NCBI GenBank assembly: GCA_001941065.1
Contig: MSHJ01000013.1
Span: forward strand, 1-64,000
Length of the DNA stretch: 64,000 nucleotides
Origin: Alistipes sp. Zagget8
GTDB lineage: Bacteria > Bacteroidota > Bacteroidia > Bacteroidales > Rikenellaceae
Direction: 5' to 3'
The notes below the pieces were generated by a model. It was not told the DNA's origin. It saw only the letters and a list, made by a program, of their open reading frames with translations, and did no database searches. How positions within the stretch are numbered: position 1 is the stretch's first letter; the number at the start of each line of letters is the position of its first letter. Made by a program: the position numbers and the translations under genes. Positions 40,762 to 50,791 of the stretch are shown in pieces.

Positions 40762-40839
40762 ACAAATAATTGAATTGCAGTTTATTACCTCCGCGTCGGG
40801 GGGGGGTATTTCCGGGGTGTGCAGGCTGCGCATCCGACA

Positions 40840-40847
40840 CAAATATA
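40840..40847 (-). promoter_or_regulatory. putative -7 element upstream of the lipoprotein
   Basis: minus-strand TATATTTG (TAnnTTTG). Confidence 0.45.
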
Positions 40848-40877
40848 ACGGTTTTTTGCCGTTTCCGAATAGTTTTC

Positions 40878-40885
40878 TATCTTTG
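40878..40885 (+). promoter_or_regulatory. putative -7 element upstream of the C69 peptidase
   Basis: tatctttg (TAnnTTTG). Confidence 0.35.
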
Positions 40886-40989
40886 GTGTCGTAACGACAC
40901 TTTAGGAGTCGGGGAGGAGTGCAGGTAATCCGGTTTTACTCGTACCTGGCTTTTTGTTATTTTTACAACACAAATCTGAATAAAATTAT

Positions 40990-42684
40990 ATGAAAAACCT
41001 CCGATTGATTCTTGCAGCGACCGCCGCAGTCGCATACGGCGCGGCATCGGCCTGCACCAATTTCATCGTCACCAAAGGAGCTTCGACCGACGGTTCGGTG
41101 ATGGTCACCTATGCCGCGGACTCCCACGCGCTTTACGGCGCGTTGTACCACACTCCCGGCGGGAAACACAAGTCCGGGGCGATGCTCCCCGTCTACGAAT
41201 GGGACACGGGCCGCTATCTCAGGGACATCCCGCAGGTGAAAGAGACCTGGTCGACCATCGGCAACATGAACGAGCATTCGCTCATCATCGGCGAGACGAC
41301 CTACGGAGGCCGCCGCGAACTGGAGGATTCGACGGGACGCATGGACTACGGATCGCTGATCTACATCACGTTACAGCGTGCCAAGACCGCCCGCGAGGCC
41401 ATCGGCGTAATCGCCGAGCTGGCCGACACCTACGGCTACGCATCGAGCGGCGAATCGTTCTCGATCGCCGATCCCGACGAAGCGTGGATCATGGAGCTGA
41501 TCGGCAAGGGTTTCAAGGACGACGGCAAGGGCGGCAACGCCCGCAAGGGTATCGTATGGGTGGCCCGCCGCATTCCCGACGGCTATGTCTCGGCGCACGC
41601 CAACCAGGCCCGCATCACGACCTTCCCGAAGAACGATCCCGAAAACTGCCTCTACTCGCCCGACGTGGTTTCGTTCGCGCGTGAGATGGGTTATTACGAC
41701 GGTCCGGACGCCGATTTCAGTTTCTGCGACGCCTATGCACCCCTCGATTTCGGCGCCCTGCGTGCCTGCGAAGCCCGCGTGTGGGCCTTCTTCCGCACCG
41801 TGGCCGACGACATGGACCAGTATGTGGACTACGCGATGGGCCATAACAAGGAAAACCGCATGCCGCTGTGGGTGAAGCCCCGCGCGAAGGTGTCCCCCAA
41901 AACGGTCTTCGACTGCATGCGCGACCACTACGAGGGAACCCCGATGGACATGACCACCGACATCGGCGCCGGAGGCCACAACTGCCCCTACCGCTGGCGC
42001 CCGATGGAGTTCGAGGTGGACGGCGTGAGCTACGTCAACGAACGCGCCACGGCGACCCAGCAGACCGGATTCTGGTTCGTGGCGCAGGCCCGTCCCGGTG
42101 TGACGCGCGACATGGGCATCCTCTGGTTCGGCGTGGACGACGCGGCGACCTCGTGCCTGACGCCGATTTTCTGCTCGGTGCAGGAGGTTCCCGAGTGCTT
42201 CCGCGAGGGCAACGGTTCGATGCTGGAATATTCGCCCACGTCGGCGTTCTGGCTCTTCAACCGCACGACCAATTTCGCCTATATGCGTTACGACATGATC
42301 TCGGCCGACATCCGCAAGGTCACGGACAAGTGGGAGAACGACATGCTCGACAACGTACAGCGGGTCAATGCCCGGGTGGGCCGGATGTCGCCCGCGGCAC
42401 GGCAGAATTACCTCACGCAACTGAGCGTGGAGACGGCGCAGCAACTTTTCGACCGCTGGCAGAAACTCAACAACTACCTGCTGGTGAAGTACATGGACGG
42501 CAACGTGAAGAGCGAGCACGGCGACGTGCTGACGTTCCTCGACAGCGACGGCGGTCCGGCACATTTCGTGGACAACGGCAACGGCCGGCAGATTCCCGAC
42601 AAAATCCAGTTCCCGGGCTACAACGAAAAGTGGAAGCGTGCCGTGGCGGCCGATAACGGAGAGACATTAAAGGTTGTGAAATAA
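40990..42684 (+). CDS. C69-family dipeptidase
   Basis: Signal peptide then ACTNFIVTKGASTDGSVMVTYAADSHALYGALYHTPGG; NEHSLIIGETTYGGR; SIADPDEAWIMELIGKG. Confidence 0.92.
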   Translation: MKNLRLILAATAAVAYGAASACTNFIVTKGASTDGSVMVTYAADSHALYGALYHTPGGKHKSGAMLPVYEWDTGRYLRDIPQVKETWSTIGNMNEHSLIIGETTYGGRRELEDSTGRMDYGSLIYITLQRAKTAREAIGVIAELADTYGYASSGESFSIADPDEAWIMELIGKGFKDDGKGGNARKGIVWVARRIPDGYVSAHANQARITTFPKNDPENCLYSPDVVSFAREMGYYDGPDADFSFCDAYAPLDFGALRACEARVWAFFRTVADDMDQYVDYAMGHNKENRMPLWVKPRAKVSPKTVFDCMRDHYEGTPMDMTTDIGAGGHNCPYRWRPMEFEVDGVSYVNERATATQQTGFWFVAQARPGVTRDMGILWFGVDDAATSCLTPIFCSVQEVPECFREGNGSMLEYSPTSAFWLFNRTTNFAYMRYDMISADIRKVTDKWENDMLDNVQRVNARVGRMSPAARQNYLTQLSVETAQQLFDRWQKLNNYLLVKYMDGNVKSEHGDVLTFLDSDGGPAHFVDNGNGRQIPDKIQFPGYNEKWKRAVAADNGETLKVVK

Positions 42685-44060
42685 TGAAATACGACATCAT
42701 CATCGTGGGCAGCGGCCCCGGAGGTTATGTGGCGGCGATCCGTGCCGCACAGCTGGGACGGAAGGTGGCGCTCGTGGAACGCGCCGAGCCGGGCGGCGTA
42801 TGCCTCAACTGGGGCTGCATCCCGACCAAAGCCCTGCTGAAAAGCGCACAGGTTTACGGATACTGCAAAAATGCAGAGCATTACGGACTGGAACTCGCGG
42901 GCGAGGTGCGTCCGGACCTCGCGAAGATCGTGGCACGGTCGCGCGGCGTGGCCGAAACCATGTCGAAAGGCGTGCTGTTCCTGCTGAACAAGAACGGCAT
43001 CGACCTCATCCCCGGATTCGGACGCCTCACGGCCCCGGGACGCATAGACGTCGACGGAACGGAATACGAGGCCGACCACATCGTCCTCGCCACGGGGGCA
43101 CGGCCCCGCGAAATGCCCTTCATGCCCATCGACGGCGAGCACGTGATCTCGTCGCGGCAGGCGCTGACGCTCGATCGCCTGCCCGAATCGATGATCGTCG
43201 TGGGATCGGGGGCCATCGGCAGCGAGTTCGCATGGTTTTACGCCGCACTGGGCGTGAAGGTCACGATCATCGAGTATATGCCCCGCATGATACCCCTGGA
43301 GGACGAGGAGGTGTCGAAAACCATGGAACGCGCATTCCGCAAACTGCGTGCGACGGTGCTGACCTCGACCACGGTGAAAGCCGTGAAGGTCAATGCCGAA
43401 GGACTTTGCGACGTCGAGATCGAAGGCAAAAAAGGTGCGGAGACGCTGTCGGCCGGAATTGTGCTGTCGGCCGTGGGCATCAAGTCCAACATCGAAGGCA
43501 TCGGCCTCGAAGAGTTGGGCATCGCCGTCGAGCGCGACAAAGTGGTCGTGGACGAGTACTACCGCACCGGTGTACCGGGCGTCTATGCTATCGGCGACAT
43601 CGTGCCGGGCCCGGCGCTGGCGCACGTGGCGTCGGCCGAAGCGGTTTGCTGCATAGAGGCCATCTGCGGACTGAATCCCGGGCCGGTGGACTACACGACC
43701 ATCCCGTCGTGCATCTTCACCTCGCCCGAGGTGGCGTCGGTCGGCATGACCGAACAGCAGGCGCAGGAGCGCGGCATCGCCTACAAGGTCGGACGCTTCC
43801 CCTTCACCGCATCGGGCAAGGCGACAGCCGCCGGCGACCGCGACGGATTCATCAAACTGCTCTTCGACGACGCGGACCGCCTGCTGGGGGCCCACCTGGT
43901 CGGAGCATCGGTGACCGAGATGCTGGCCGAGCCGACGCTGGCCCGCACGCTGGGCGCTACGGCTCACCAGATCGCCCGCACGATCCACGCCCATCCAACG
44001 ATGAACGAGGGCGTGATGGAAGCCGCCGAGGCGGCGATGGGCGCCGCCATCCATTTATAG
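42684..44060 (+). CDS. lpdA: dihydrolipoyl dehydrogenase
   Basis: IIIVGSGPGGYVAAIRAAQLGRKVALVER; GGVCLNWGCIPTKALLKSA; C-terminal IHAHPTMNEGVMEAAEAA. Confidence 0.93.
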   Translation: MKYDIIIVGSGPGGYVAAIRAAQLGRKVALVERAEPGGVCLNWGCIPTKALLKSAQVYGYCKNAEHYGLELAGEVRPDLAKIVARSRGVAETMSKGVLFLLNKNGIDLIPGFGRLTAPGRIDVDGTEYEADHIVLATGARPREMPFMPIDGEHVISSRQALTLDRLPESMIVVGSGAIGSEFAWFYAALGVKVTIIEYMPRMIPLEDEEVSKTMERAFRKLRATVLTSTTVKAVKVNAEGLCDVEIEGKKGAETLSAGIVLSAVGIKSNIEGIGLEELGIAVERDKVVVDEYYRTGVPGVYAIGDIVPGPALAHVASAEAVCCIEAICGLNPGPVDYTTIPSCIFTSPEVASVGMTEQQAQERGIAYKVGRFPFTASGKATAAGDRDGFIKLLFDDADRLLGAHLVGASVTEMLAEPTLARTLGATAHQIARTIHAHPTMNEGVMEAAEAAMGAAIHL

Positions 44061-44081
44061 GCAATCCCAATCAGCAAAAAA

Positions 44082-44115
44082 ACGCGCCTCCCGGGTATTC
44101 CGGGAGGCGCGTTGC
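44082..44115. terminator. bidirectional terminator between lpdA and the PUL
   Basis: acgcgcctcccgg-gtatt-ccgggaggcgcgt; A-run on one side. Confidence 0.8.
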
Positions 44116-44118
44116 TTA

Positions 44119-46635
44119 TCATTCATAGACCAATTCGACGGACATGTAATTGTCCAGCGCCCGATGGCCCCGGACCTCGATCTGCAGGGTGACCTCCTGC
44201 GGGAGCGCGTCGTGGACCCGCTTGTCACGGATGGGGACCTCGACCGTCTCACCGGCCGCGATAGGGCGGTTCACCTCGTAGGAGCTGAGGTTCTCGCGGT
44301 GGCCGCGGAAGAGGATACTGCCGATCGTGGCCGTCTCGGTGCCGCGCGTACAGCGGAAACGCACGGCCGCCGCACGGCGGTAATCCGCATTGCGCACGGA
44401 GAATGTGAGCCGGGTGCGTTCGTAAAGGTGCTCGAACGGGGAGATGAAGGCCACGGCACCGGACGGACGGTAGTCGTTGGCGGACGGTATTTCACCGGCA
44501 TTTTCGACCAGCCGCCGCGCCGAGGCCAGCGGATCGCGGTAAGGCGTCACGTGCGAGATGCCGCGGGCGCTGTGGTACCACTCGTCGTGGTTCCGGAAAT
44601 CGAAGGCGCCGCCGGTCCGCTTGGCGATGAAATAGTGCTCCCAGCGGGGCATGTAGTAATCGCGGATCAGCCCCGACCACACACGGGCCGAGTAGTCGCT
44701 CAGGTGCGGACCGCCCCAGACAGTCACCAGCCGGCGCAATTCCCCGGTGAAGCAGTCGCGCTCTTCGGGACTCTGCCCGGCGCGTCCGGCCAGGTCCACC
44801 CACCGCTGCAGGCGGAAAACCGGATGCGATTCGAGTAGGCAGTCGGCTTCGGCGAGCAGGTTCAGAAACTGCCGTTCGAAGGCGGGGACCTCCGAGGTGT
44901 TGCCCGCGACATAGGCCCAGTTGATCTTGTCGAGCAGGTCGTCGGCTTTGGCCGCGAGGTAGAACGCCGCCAGCGCAATGGCATCGGTGCGGTAGAGTTC
45001 GCTATGGATATCACAGGCGAGGAAATTCTCGATAGCCCTGTAATAGTGCTCGTTGATACCCATTGTCGGGACACGGCCCGCCACGGGGCGCTGCTGCCAG
45101 TTGAAACGGGCGTTGTTGGTGAAACTGCCGTAGGCGCTCTGCGTCATTTCGCGCCAGAAGGCCCGCATCGGCTCGGGACAGCTGCCGTAACGGGCCGTCG
45201 AATACTGCGCGAGGTACTCCTGCAGGTCGATCTCCCGGTCGCGCCATCCGGCATCGGCGATCAGTTCGTAGACCACCTCGTTCTGCTCGACGCCCTCGGG
45301 CGAGGTGCCGTAGCCGACCAACGCCCCGCGGTCGGGGTCGCGGAGCGCCTCGAGATGGCCGTTGGCATAGCTTTCCAACACCCCCGTCAAAGCGTTGCGT
45401 CCCCCGAAATTGGGCGTCGTGGAGTAGATCCACTGCTTGCCGAAGAGCCCGGGGACATATTCCCAGGTCTTTTTGCTCTGCCAGACGAAACGGTTGAAAT
45501 CGACGGCAAGGTCGATAATCAGCATCCGGTCGTCGGGAACGCCGCTCAGCAGCGCTTCGATGCTCTGCGGGTCCCAGATGACGCGCTGGTGGCCGAAAAT
45601 CCACCCCTGCATCACCCACACGGCGTCGGGATTGGCGCTCCGGAGCGCATTGTAAATGACCTTCGAATAGCTCTGGAGCAGGTCGAAACGCTCCCGGCTG
45701 CCCTGTTCGCCGAACGGGATGTCGAGTTCGTTGAAGCTGTCGATCAGGTAGTAGGTGCCTTTGCCGAATTCGGCCTCCCAGGTTTCGATGTAACGTTTGG
45801 CAATTACGGTGAAGAGACTGTCGAGCGGCGAGAGCATATAGCTGTTGAAACCGTTCCAACGGGTGGTCGTGAGGTTGATCTCGGGGTGGCGCTCTTTCAT
45901 CGCCTTGGGAACGAAGCCCGCGAAACCCTGGAAAACGGGCTTCATGCCGAGTTCCCGCATGCGGTCGACGATCTTATGCTGCAATGCGATCTGCGCCTCG
46001 TGCCACGCCTGCGAAGGAGCTCCGTCCAGCTGGCTCATGTTGCCCATACGCATCCACGGCATGTGGCCCGGGCCGGTGAAATAGTCGTTTATCTCCCCGT
46101 CCGAAAGCCCCAGTTCGCGCCACACGCGGGCGAAAACGGCCTCGCCGGCGATCGGGGCGATCGACATGTCGAATCCGTGGAGGGCCATCCAGTCGATCTC
46201 CTTCTCCCACTCCTGCCAGCCCCAGTAGGGCGTCGTGTAGCCGTTGGTGCAGACGTTGTAGTAGAGCCGGTGGCGGAAGGGCGACACGACTCGGCGGCGC
46301 GGCGAGTCGGGGAAACGGTCAGGCAGTTCGATGCGGCTGCCGCTCCACGTCACCGTACCGTAGCCGTTAGCGGTGAGGTAGTCGTAAAATCCCCGGCAGA
46401 TGGCGACGGGGCTGCTGCCCGAGACGTAAAGAACGCCTTTCCGGGCTTGATGTTCGAAGCCGTCGCACGCTTCCGAAGCCAGTCCGGGCGCGTACCGGAG
46501 CACGACGTTCTGCGGCATGGAACCGATCGTGCGGACGAGCACCTCGCGGGCGCTCCGGACGGCATCCGTCCGTTGGGCGGCAAAGAGCGGTGACGCCACG
46601 GTCAGAAACAACAGGCAGGCAACTATTTTTTTCAT
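44119..46635 (-). CDS. alpha-N-acetylglucosaminidase, GH89-like
   Basis: CTNGYTTPYWGWQEWEKEIDWMALHGFDMSIAPIAGEAVFARVWRELGLSDGEINDYFTGPGHMPWMRMGNM; YYLIDSFNELDIPFG. Confidence 0.92.
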   Translation of the reverse strand: MKKIVACLLFLTVASPLFAAQRTDAVRSAREVLVRTIGSMPQNVVLRYAPGLASEACDGFEHQARKGVLYVSGSSPVAICRGFYDYLTANGYGTVTWSGSRIELPDRFPDSPRRRVVSPFRHRLYYNVCTNGYTTPYWGWQEWEKEIDWMALHGFDMSIAPIAGEAVFARVWRELGLSDGEINDYFTGPGHMPWMRMGNMSQLDGAPSQAWHEAQIALQHKIVDRMRELGMKPVFQGFAGFVPKAMKERHPEINLTTTRWNGFNSYMLSPLDSLFTVIAKRYIETWEAEFGKGTYYLIDSFNELDIPFGEQGSRERFDLLQSYSKVIYNALRSANPDAVWVMQGWIFGHQRVIWDPQSIEALLSGVPDDRMLIIDLAVDFNRFVWQSKKTWEYVPGLFGKQWIYSTTPNFGGRNALTGVLESYANGHLEALRDPDRGALVGYGTSPEGVEQNEVVYELIADAGWRDREIDLQEYLAQYSTARYGSCPEPMRAFWREMTQSAYGSFTNNARFNWQQRPVAGRVPTMGINEHYYRAIENFLACDIHSELYRTDAIALAAFYLAAKADDLLDKINWAYVAGNTSEVPAFERQFLNLLAEADCLLESHPVFRLQRWVDLAGRAGQSPEERDCFTGELRRLVTVWGGPHLSDYSARVWSGLIRDYYMPRWEHYFIAKRTGGAFDFRNHDEWYHSARGISHVTPYRDPLASARRLVENAGEIPSANDYRPSGAVAFISPFEHLYERTRLTFSVRNADYRRAAAVRFRCTRGTETATIGSILFRGHRENLSSYEVNRPIAAGETVEVPIRDKRVHDALPQEVTLQIEVRGHRALDNYMSVELVYE

Positions 46636-46636
46636 G

Positions 46637-49378
46637 TCAGTCATGGTTTTTACGGGGTTTGACCTCCAGTCGCGCCGTCCGGGCAGTCGCCGGAAGCGAG
46701 ACATACAACAGGCCGGGATAGGGAGAGCGGGTCTTCACAGCCTTGCCGTCGAGCCGGGCCTCGTAGTCGGGTCCGGGGGTGAGGCACAGCAGCAGGGCGA
46801 CGTTCCGGCCCGCGGCCGCGGGCCGGAAATCAACCTCCGCGATGTAATGCGTGCAGTGGTCGGAGAACCGCGCCCGGGAGAGTGCGGCGTCGAATCCCGT
46901 CGCGGCATGGCCGATCCGGAAATAGCTGTAAAACCAGTTGACCAAGGGGGACGACAGCCCCGAGAAATTGTGCCAGCCGGCTCCGCGGCCCGACGAAACG
47001 ATAAAATGCTCGAAGCTGTTATGGCTCGCCCGGCACTCGCGGTTCCACGTATCGAGCGCCGTGAAGGCTACCTTATGGGCTTCGTCGGTCAGGTCGTTGT
47101 CGAGGAGCGATTTCCAGATAAGGTACTGGTGGGGCATCCAGACACCACCGTTCCAGTAGCCGTCCTCGCTGTAATAGGGGGCCGAACGGTCGACGGTCGA
47201 AATGCCGATGTCGGTCCACATCCGGTCGGGCGAAAAGAGATTTTCCAGAATGCGCTCCGTCTGCCGGGGCGTGCAGATGCCTGCCACGAAGGGGCTGACG
47301 CCGTCGAGGCCCTTGTTGAAATTCGAACCGTCCTTATACCGGAAGAGCGACACGGGACGCCCTGCGGTGTCGTGCATCACATAGCCGAAATAACCCGCTT
47401 CATCGTCCCAGGCGTTGCGCTGGATGGCGTCGGTCAGCATCCGGATGTCACGGTCGTACTGCGCGACATCGCGCCGGAGCCCCATCTTCCGGGCCTGCAT
47501 GCGCAGTATCTTCGCCGCACGCAGGTAGTACGATGTCGTCACCATCGGCGCCACCGACGGATAAAGTTCGGTGCGCGAGCGCAGTTCGTGCTGGGGCGGA
47601 TAGTCGTCCCAGCCGCCCGAGCTGTAGAAATAATCCCATGTGCGCAGCAGTCCCGAGGGCATGCGGGTCGTCGAGTGGGGATTGTGGCCGACCATAAAGT
47701 CGTAATAGCGTTTCAGCCGGGGGTAGAGGAAAGCAACGGCTGAGTCCGACTGCAGCCGGTTGTTCAGGTCGCTGTAAGCAAAGAACTGGATCGGCAGGGG
47801 CGTGCCGTGGTGGATGAACGCCGACTGGGAGCCCTCCCCGGTGGTGTAGGCCCGGATGGTCTCGAACCCTTTCACGGGGTCGATCTCATTGAGGGCCATC
47901 GAGATAAATCCCAGGTCCCAGGTGTAGAGGCTGTTCCAGTTCTTGCCCGGTGTGAAATGGCGGATATACCCCTGCTGCGTGTAGACCGGATAGACGACAT
48001 TGGTGAGCAGCGTCGCTTCCAGCAGTTGCTCGCCGAAAGCGTAATCGGCGGCTTCGGGTAGCAGCGGAATATCGCCCCCGCCGGAACGCCCGGCGACCGT
48101 TTCGGCAAGCGCCCGGCCTCCGCCGCGGAACCCGTCGAGAGCCGCTTCGGCCTGCTGCCGCGAGCCGGTGGCCAGCAGGCTGTAGATGGTCGTATCCGAT
48201 TTCGGGGCCAGCACGATCGGACGCATAAAGACCGAGGTATAATAGCCGTCCCGGTCGCCCGTGAAATACCGGGGCGGATGGCGGTGCACGGCGCGGCGCA
48301 TGAAGACATCGAGGTCGTTGTTGGCAAACTCCTTGATCTCGGTCATCGGGTAGTCCCAGCCGACGGCATAGTAGTTTTGCAGACCGTCGTACTTGACCAG
48401 CAGGCTGTTATCGCCCTCGGTAAGTGCGGGTTTATAGACCAGCGGCCGGGGCCGGACGGCGACGGCACCGACCGCCGCCGCATCGCCGAAGAACAGCGCA
48501 TCGACCGTGACGGGCTCGGCCGTCAGCGATTCGAACGTGAGGCGGTTCACGCCCTGTTCCAGCGTGCAGTCGAAGCGGGCCAGCGCATAATCCCCGGTCC
48601 CGGTGAGTTCGATCTCGCCTTCGCGGATGCCCGATACCTTCAGGCGGGCCCGGCGGCCCTCCGCCAGCTTGCAGCGCAGGGCGAAACTCCCTTCGGAGCA
48701 GGCTTCGGCGACGGTGAAGCGGTATTCGACGCGGTCGCCGGAATTGCGTCCGAAATCCCGCAGGACGCTGCCGCTGAGGGAACGTCCGTCACGCGCCTCG
48801 CCGCGCATCCAGCCGTCGTAGACCAATACGTAATCGTGCCCGCGGACCGCCGGTTCGAACGAGGCGTAATCGCAGCCGTAGCGCACCGTCGTTCCGGCCG
48901 TGTTCACGGCCTCCGTCCGGGGATAGTCGTCGTCATAACTCGTCCACACCACGTTGTGAAGCAGGATGTTCTGCGGCAGGTCGGTGTTATTGACGCACGC
49001 GGCCCCGACCAGCACGCGCAGGCTGTCGAGCACGAGGTAGGTGACATCGACATAGACCCGGTCCTTCCACTCCAGGTCGAAACGGTAGGTGATGTCGGTC
49101 ATCTGCGGATCTACACGCCACGGATGATAGCCCGATTCGTAGAGGACATTCGGCACCGAGTAGGAGCGGCGGTAGAGGCCGGGCATCACGGCAAAATCCA
49201 CACGCCGCCCGCCCGACAGCTCCCCGATGTGGGAAATGCCCGCATACTGTTTCGAATAGGGTCCCCACGCCCCGAGGGAGTTGACGTCGTGGGAGTCGTT
49301 GAACAGCTCTTCGGGGATTTGCGCGGCGGCAGCGACGGAGAGCACGCACGCCAGCGGGAATAGCATTTTACAGATCAT
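46637..49378 (-). CDS. putative (alpha/alpha)6-barrel glycoside hydrolase (MGH1/GH63-like)
   Basis: 913 aa; signal peptide; YTWDLGFISMALNEIDPVKGFE; RTWDYFYSSGGWDDYPPQHEL; YYSEDGYWNGGVWMPHQYLIWKSLL. Confidence 0.65.
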   Translation of the reverse strand: MICKMLFPLACVLSVAAAAQIPEELFNDSHDVNSLGAWGPYSKQYAGISHIGELSGGRRVDFAVMPGLYRRSYSVPNVLYESGYHPWRVDPQMTDITYRFDLEWKDRVYVDVTYLVLDSLRVLVGAACVNNTDLPQNILLHNVVWTSYDDDYPRTEAVNTAGTTVRYGCDYASFEPAVRGHDYVLVYDGWMRGEARDGRSLSGSVLRDFGRNSGDRVEYRFTVAEACSEGSFALRCKLAEGRRARLKVSGIREGEIELTGTGDYALARFDCTLEQGVNRLTFESLTAEPVTVDALFFGDAAAVGAVAVRPRPLVYKPALTEGDNSLLVKYDGLQNYYAVGWDYPMTEIKEFANNDLDVFMRRAVHRHPPRYFTGDRDGYYTSVFMRPIVLAPKSDTTIYSLLATGSRQQAEAALDGFRGGGRALAETVAGRSGGGDIPLLPEAADYAFGEQLLEATLLTNVVYPVYTQQGYIRHFTPGKNWNSLYTWDLGFISMALNEIDPVKGFETIRAYTTGEGSQSAFIHHGTPLPIQFFAYSDLNNRLQSDSAVAFLYPRLKRYYDFMVGHNPHSTTRMPSGLLRTWDYFYSSGGWDDYPPQHELRSRTELYPSVAPMVTTSYYLRAAKILRMQARKMGLRRDVAQYDRDIRMLTDAIQRNAWDDEAGYFGYVMHDTAGRPVSLFRYKDGSNFNKGLDGVSPFVAGICTPRQTERILENLFSPDRMWTDIGISTVDRSAPYYSEDGYWNGGVWMPHQYLIWKSLLDNDLTDEAHKVAFTALDTWNRECRASHNSFEHFIVSSGRGAGWHNFSGLSSPLVNWFYSYFRIGHAATGFDAALSRARFSDHCTHYIAEVDFRPAAAGRNVALLLCLTPGPDYEARLDGKAVKTRSPYPGLLYVSLPATARTARLEVKPRKNHD

Positions 49379-49385
49379 CGCGTCG

Positions 49386-50768
49386 TCAGTCGGTTTTGAG
49401 TTTCAGCACGCTGTCGTTCGTCGCCGCCGGGGTGCGGTCCATCCGCCGTCCGTTGATCGAGACGTTCTCGAAAGTGACGTTCTCGACGTTTTTCAGCATA
49501 TAGGGAACGGGCGCCTCTTTGAGCTCGACATTCTCCAGGCGGATGTTGCGCATCGGATAACCCTCGATGCCCACGGCATAGAACCCGCATTCGGCCGATT
49601 TGTTGCCCGTGACGTTGCGGATGAGGAAATTCTCGAACACCGTGGGATGGAACCCGCCGCGGGCCCCGTGGTAGTCGGTCTCGAAGCGGATGAAGGCCGT
49701 CTTCACGAAATCGCACACGACGTTGTCGACCCAGACGTTGCGGATGAAGCCTCCGCGGTCGAGGTTCGATTTGAAATAGATGCCGCTGTAACAACGGTCG
49801 ATCACCACGTCGTACATATAGACGTTCTCGACCCCGGCTGCCATCTCGCTGCCGATGCAGAGTCCGTTGCAGCGGGATTTGAAACGGCAGTTGCGGATGA
49901 CGATATTGGCCGTCTTCTGGCCGATACGCCAGGCGTCCTGGTCGCGGCCCGCCTTGATGGCGATGGCGTCGTCGCCGGTGGTGAAAGTGCAGTCCTCGAT
50001 CAGTACGTTGGTCGTGTACTCGGGGTCGCAGCCGTCGTTATTGAGATTCCAGCTGTCGATGGTGACGCCTCGGACGATCACGTTGTCGCAGTAGACGGGA
50101 TGGATGACCCAGTAGGGGCTGTCGAGGATCGTGACGCCCTCGATCAGCACGTTCTTACACCCCAGCGGCTGGACCATGCTGGGCGGGAAGATCGACTCCT
50201 CGCCGAAATAACGTTCGTGTACGGGCACCTGGTCGATGCCCATCTGCCGCAGGGTGCTCTGCATTTCGGAACGCTGGGGACGGAATTTGGCGAAGGTGTT
50301 TTTGGCCCCGCCGTCGAGCATACCCTTGCCCGTGAGGGCCACGTTGTTACAATGGTAAGCGTAGACCAGCGGCGAATAGTTGAACATCTCGGTGCCCTCC
50401 CAGACGGTCAGCACGGCAGGCAGGTAGTGGCGGGGATTCTCGCTGAAGCGGATGACGGCGCCCTCGGCCAGATGCAGGTCGACATTGCTTTTGAGGACGA
50501 TCGGACCGTCGACCCGGTACTCGCCGGCAGGGACGACCACACGGCCGCCGCCCTCGTCGCTGCAACGGGTGACGGCGTCGTTGACGGCCTTGCGCGAATC
50601 GACCGTGGTGTCCGCCGCGGCTCCGAAATCGAGGATGTTGTATTCGGCATTGCGGAATTCGGGGGCCTTGATCGTTTCGAGGATTTTCCGGGCCCCTTCG
50701 GGCAGTCCGGCGCGGGCCGCGGTGCCCAGGGTGCAGCAAGCGATGGCTGCAATCAGTATTTTCTTCAT
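49386..50768 (-). CDS. GH28-like (polygalacturonase family) parallel beta-helix hydrolase
   Basis: NILDFGAAADTTVDSRKAVNDAVTRCSDEGGGRVVVPAGEYRVDGPIVLKSNVDLHL; NNDGCDPEYTTNVLIEDCTFTTGDDAIAIKAGRDQDAW. Confidence 0.92.
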   Translation of the reverse strand: MKKILIAAIACCTLGTAARAGLPEGARKILETIKAPEFRNAEYNILDFGAAADTTVDSRKAVNDAVTRCSDEGGGRVVVPAGEYRVDGPIVLKSNVDLHLAEGAVIRFSENPRHYLPAVLTVWEGTEMFNYSPLVYAYHCNNVALTGKGMLDGGAKNTFAKFRPQRSEMQSTLRQMGIDQVPVHERYFGEESIFPPSMVQPLGCKNVLIEGVTILDSPYWVIHPVYCDNVIVRGVTIDSWNLNNDGCDPEYTTNVLIEDCTFTTGDDAIAIKAGRDQDAWRIGQKTANIVIRNCRFKSRCNGLCIGSEMAAGVENVYMYDVVIDRCYSGIYFKSNLDRGGFIRNVWVDNVVCDFVKTAFIRFETDYHGARGGFHPTVFENFLIRNVTGNKSAECGFYAVGIEGYPMRNIRLENVELKEAPVPYMLKNVENVTFENVSINGRRMDRTPAATNDSVLKLKTD

Positions 50769-50791
50769 CGTATAAGGTTTTGTCGGGTGGT

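Noticed and set aside
45004-46593. 529-aa plus-strand ORF antisense to GH89
   Set aside because: Shadow ORF; the GH89 frame carries all recognisable motifs.
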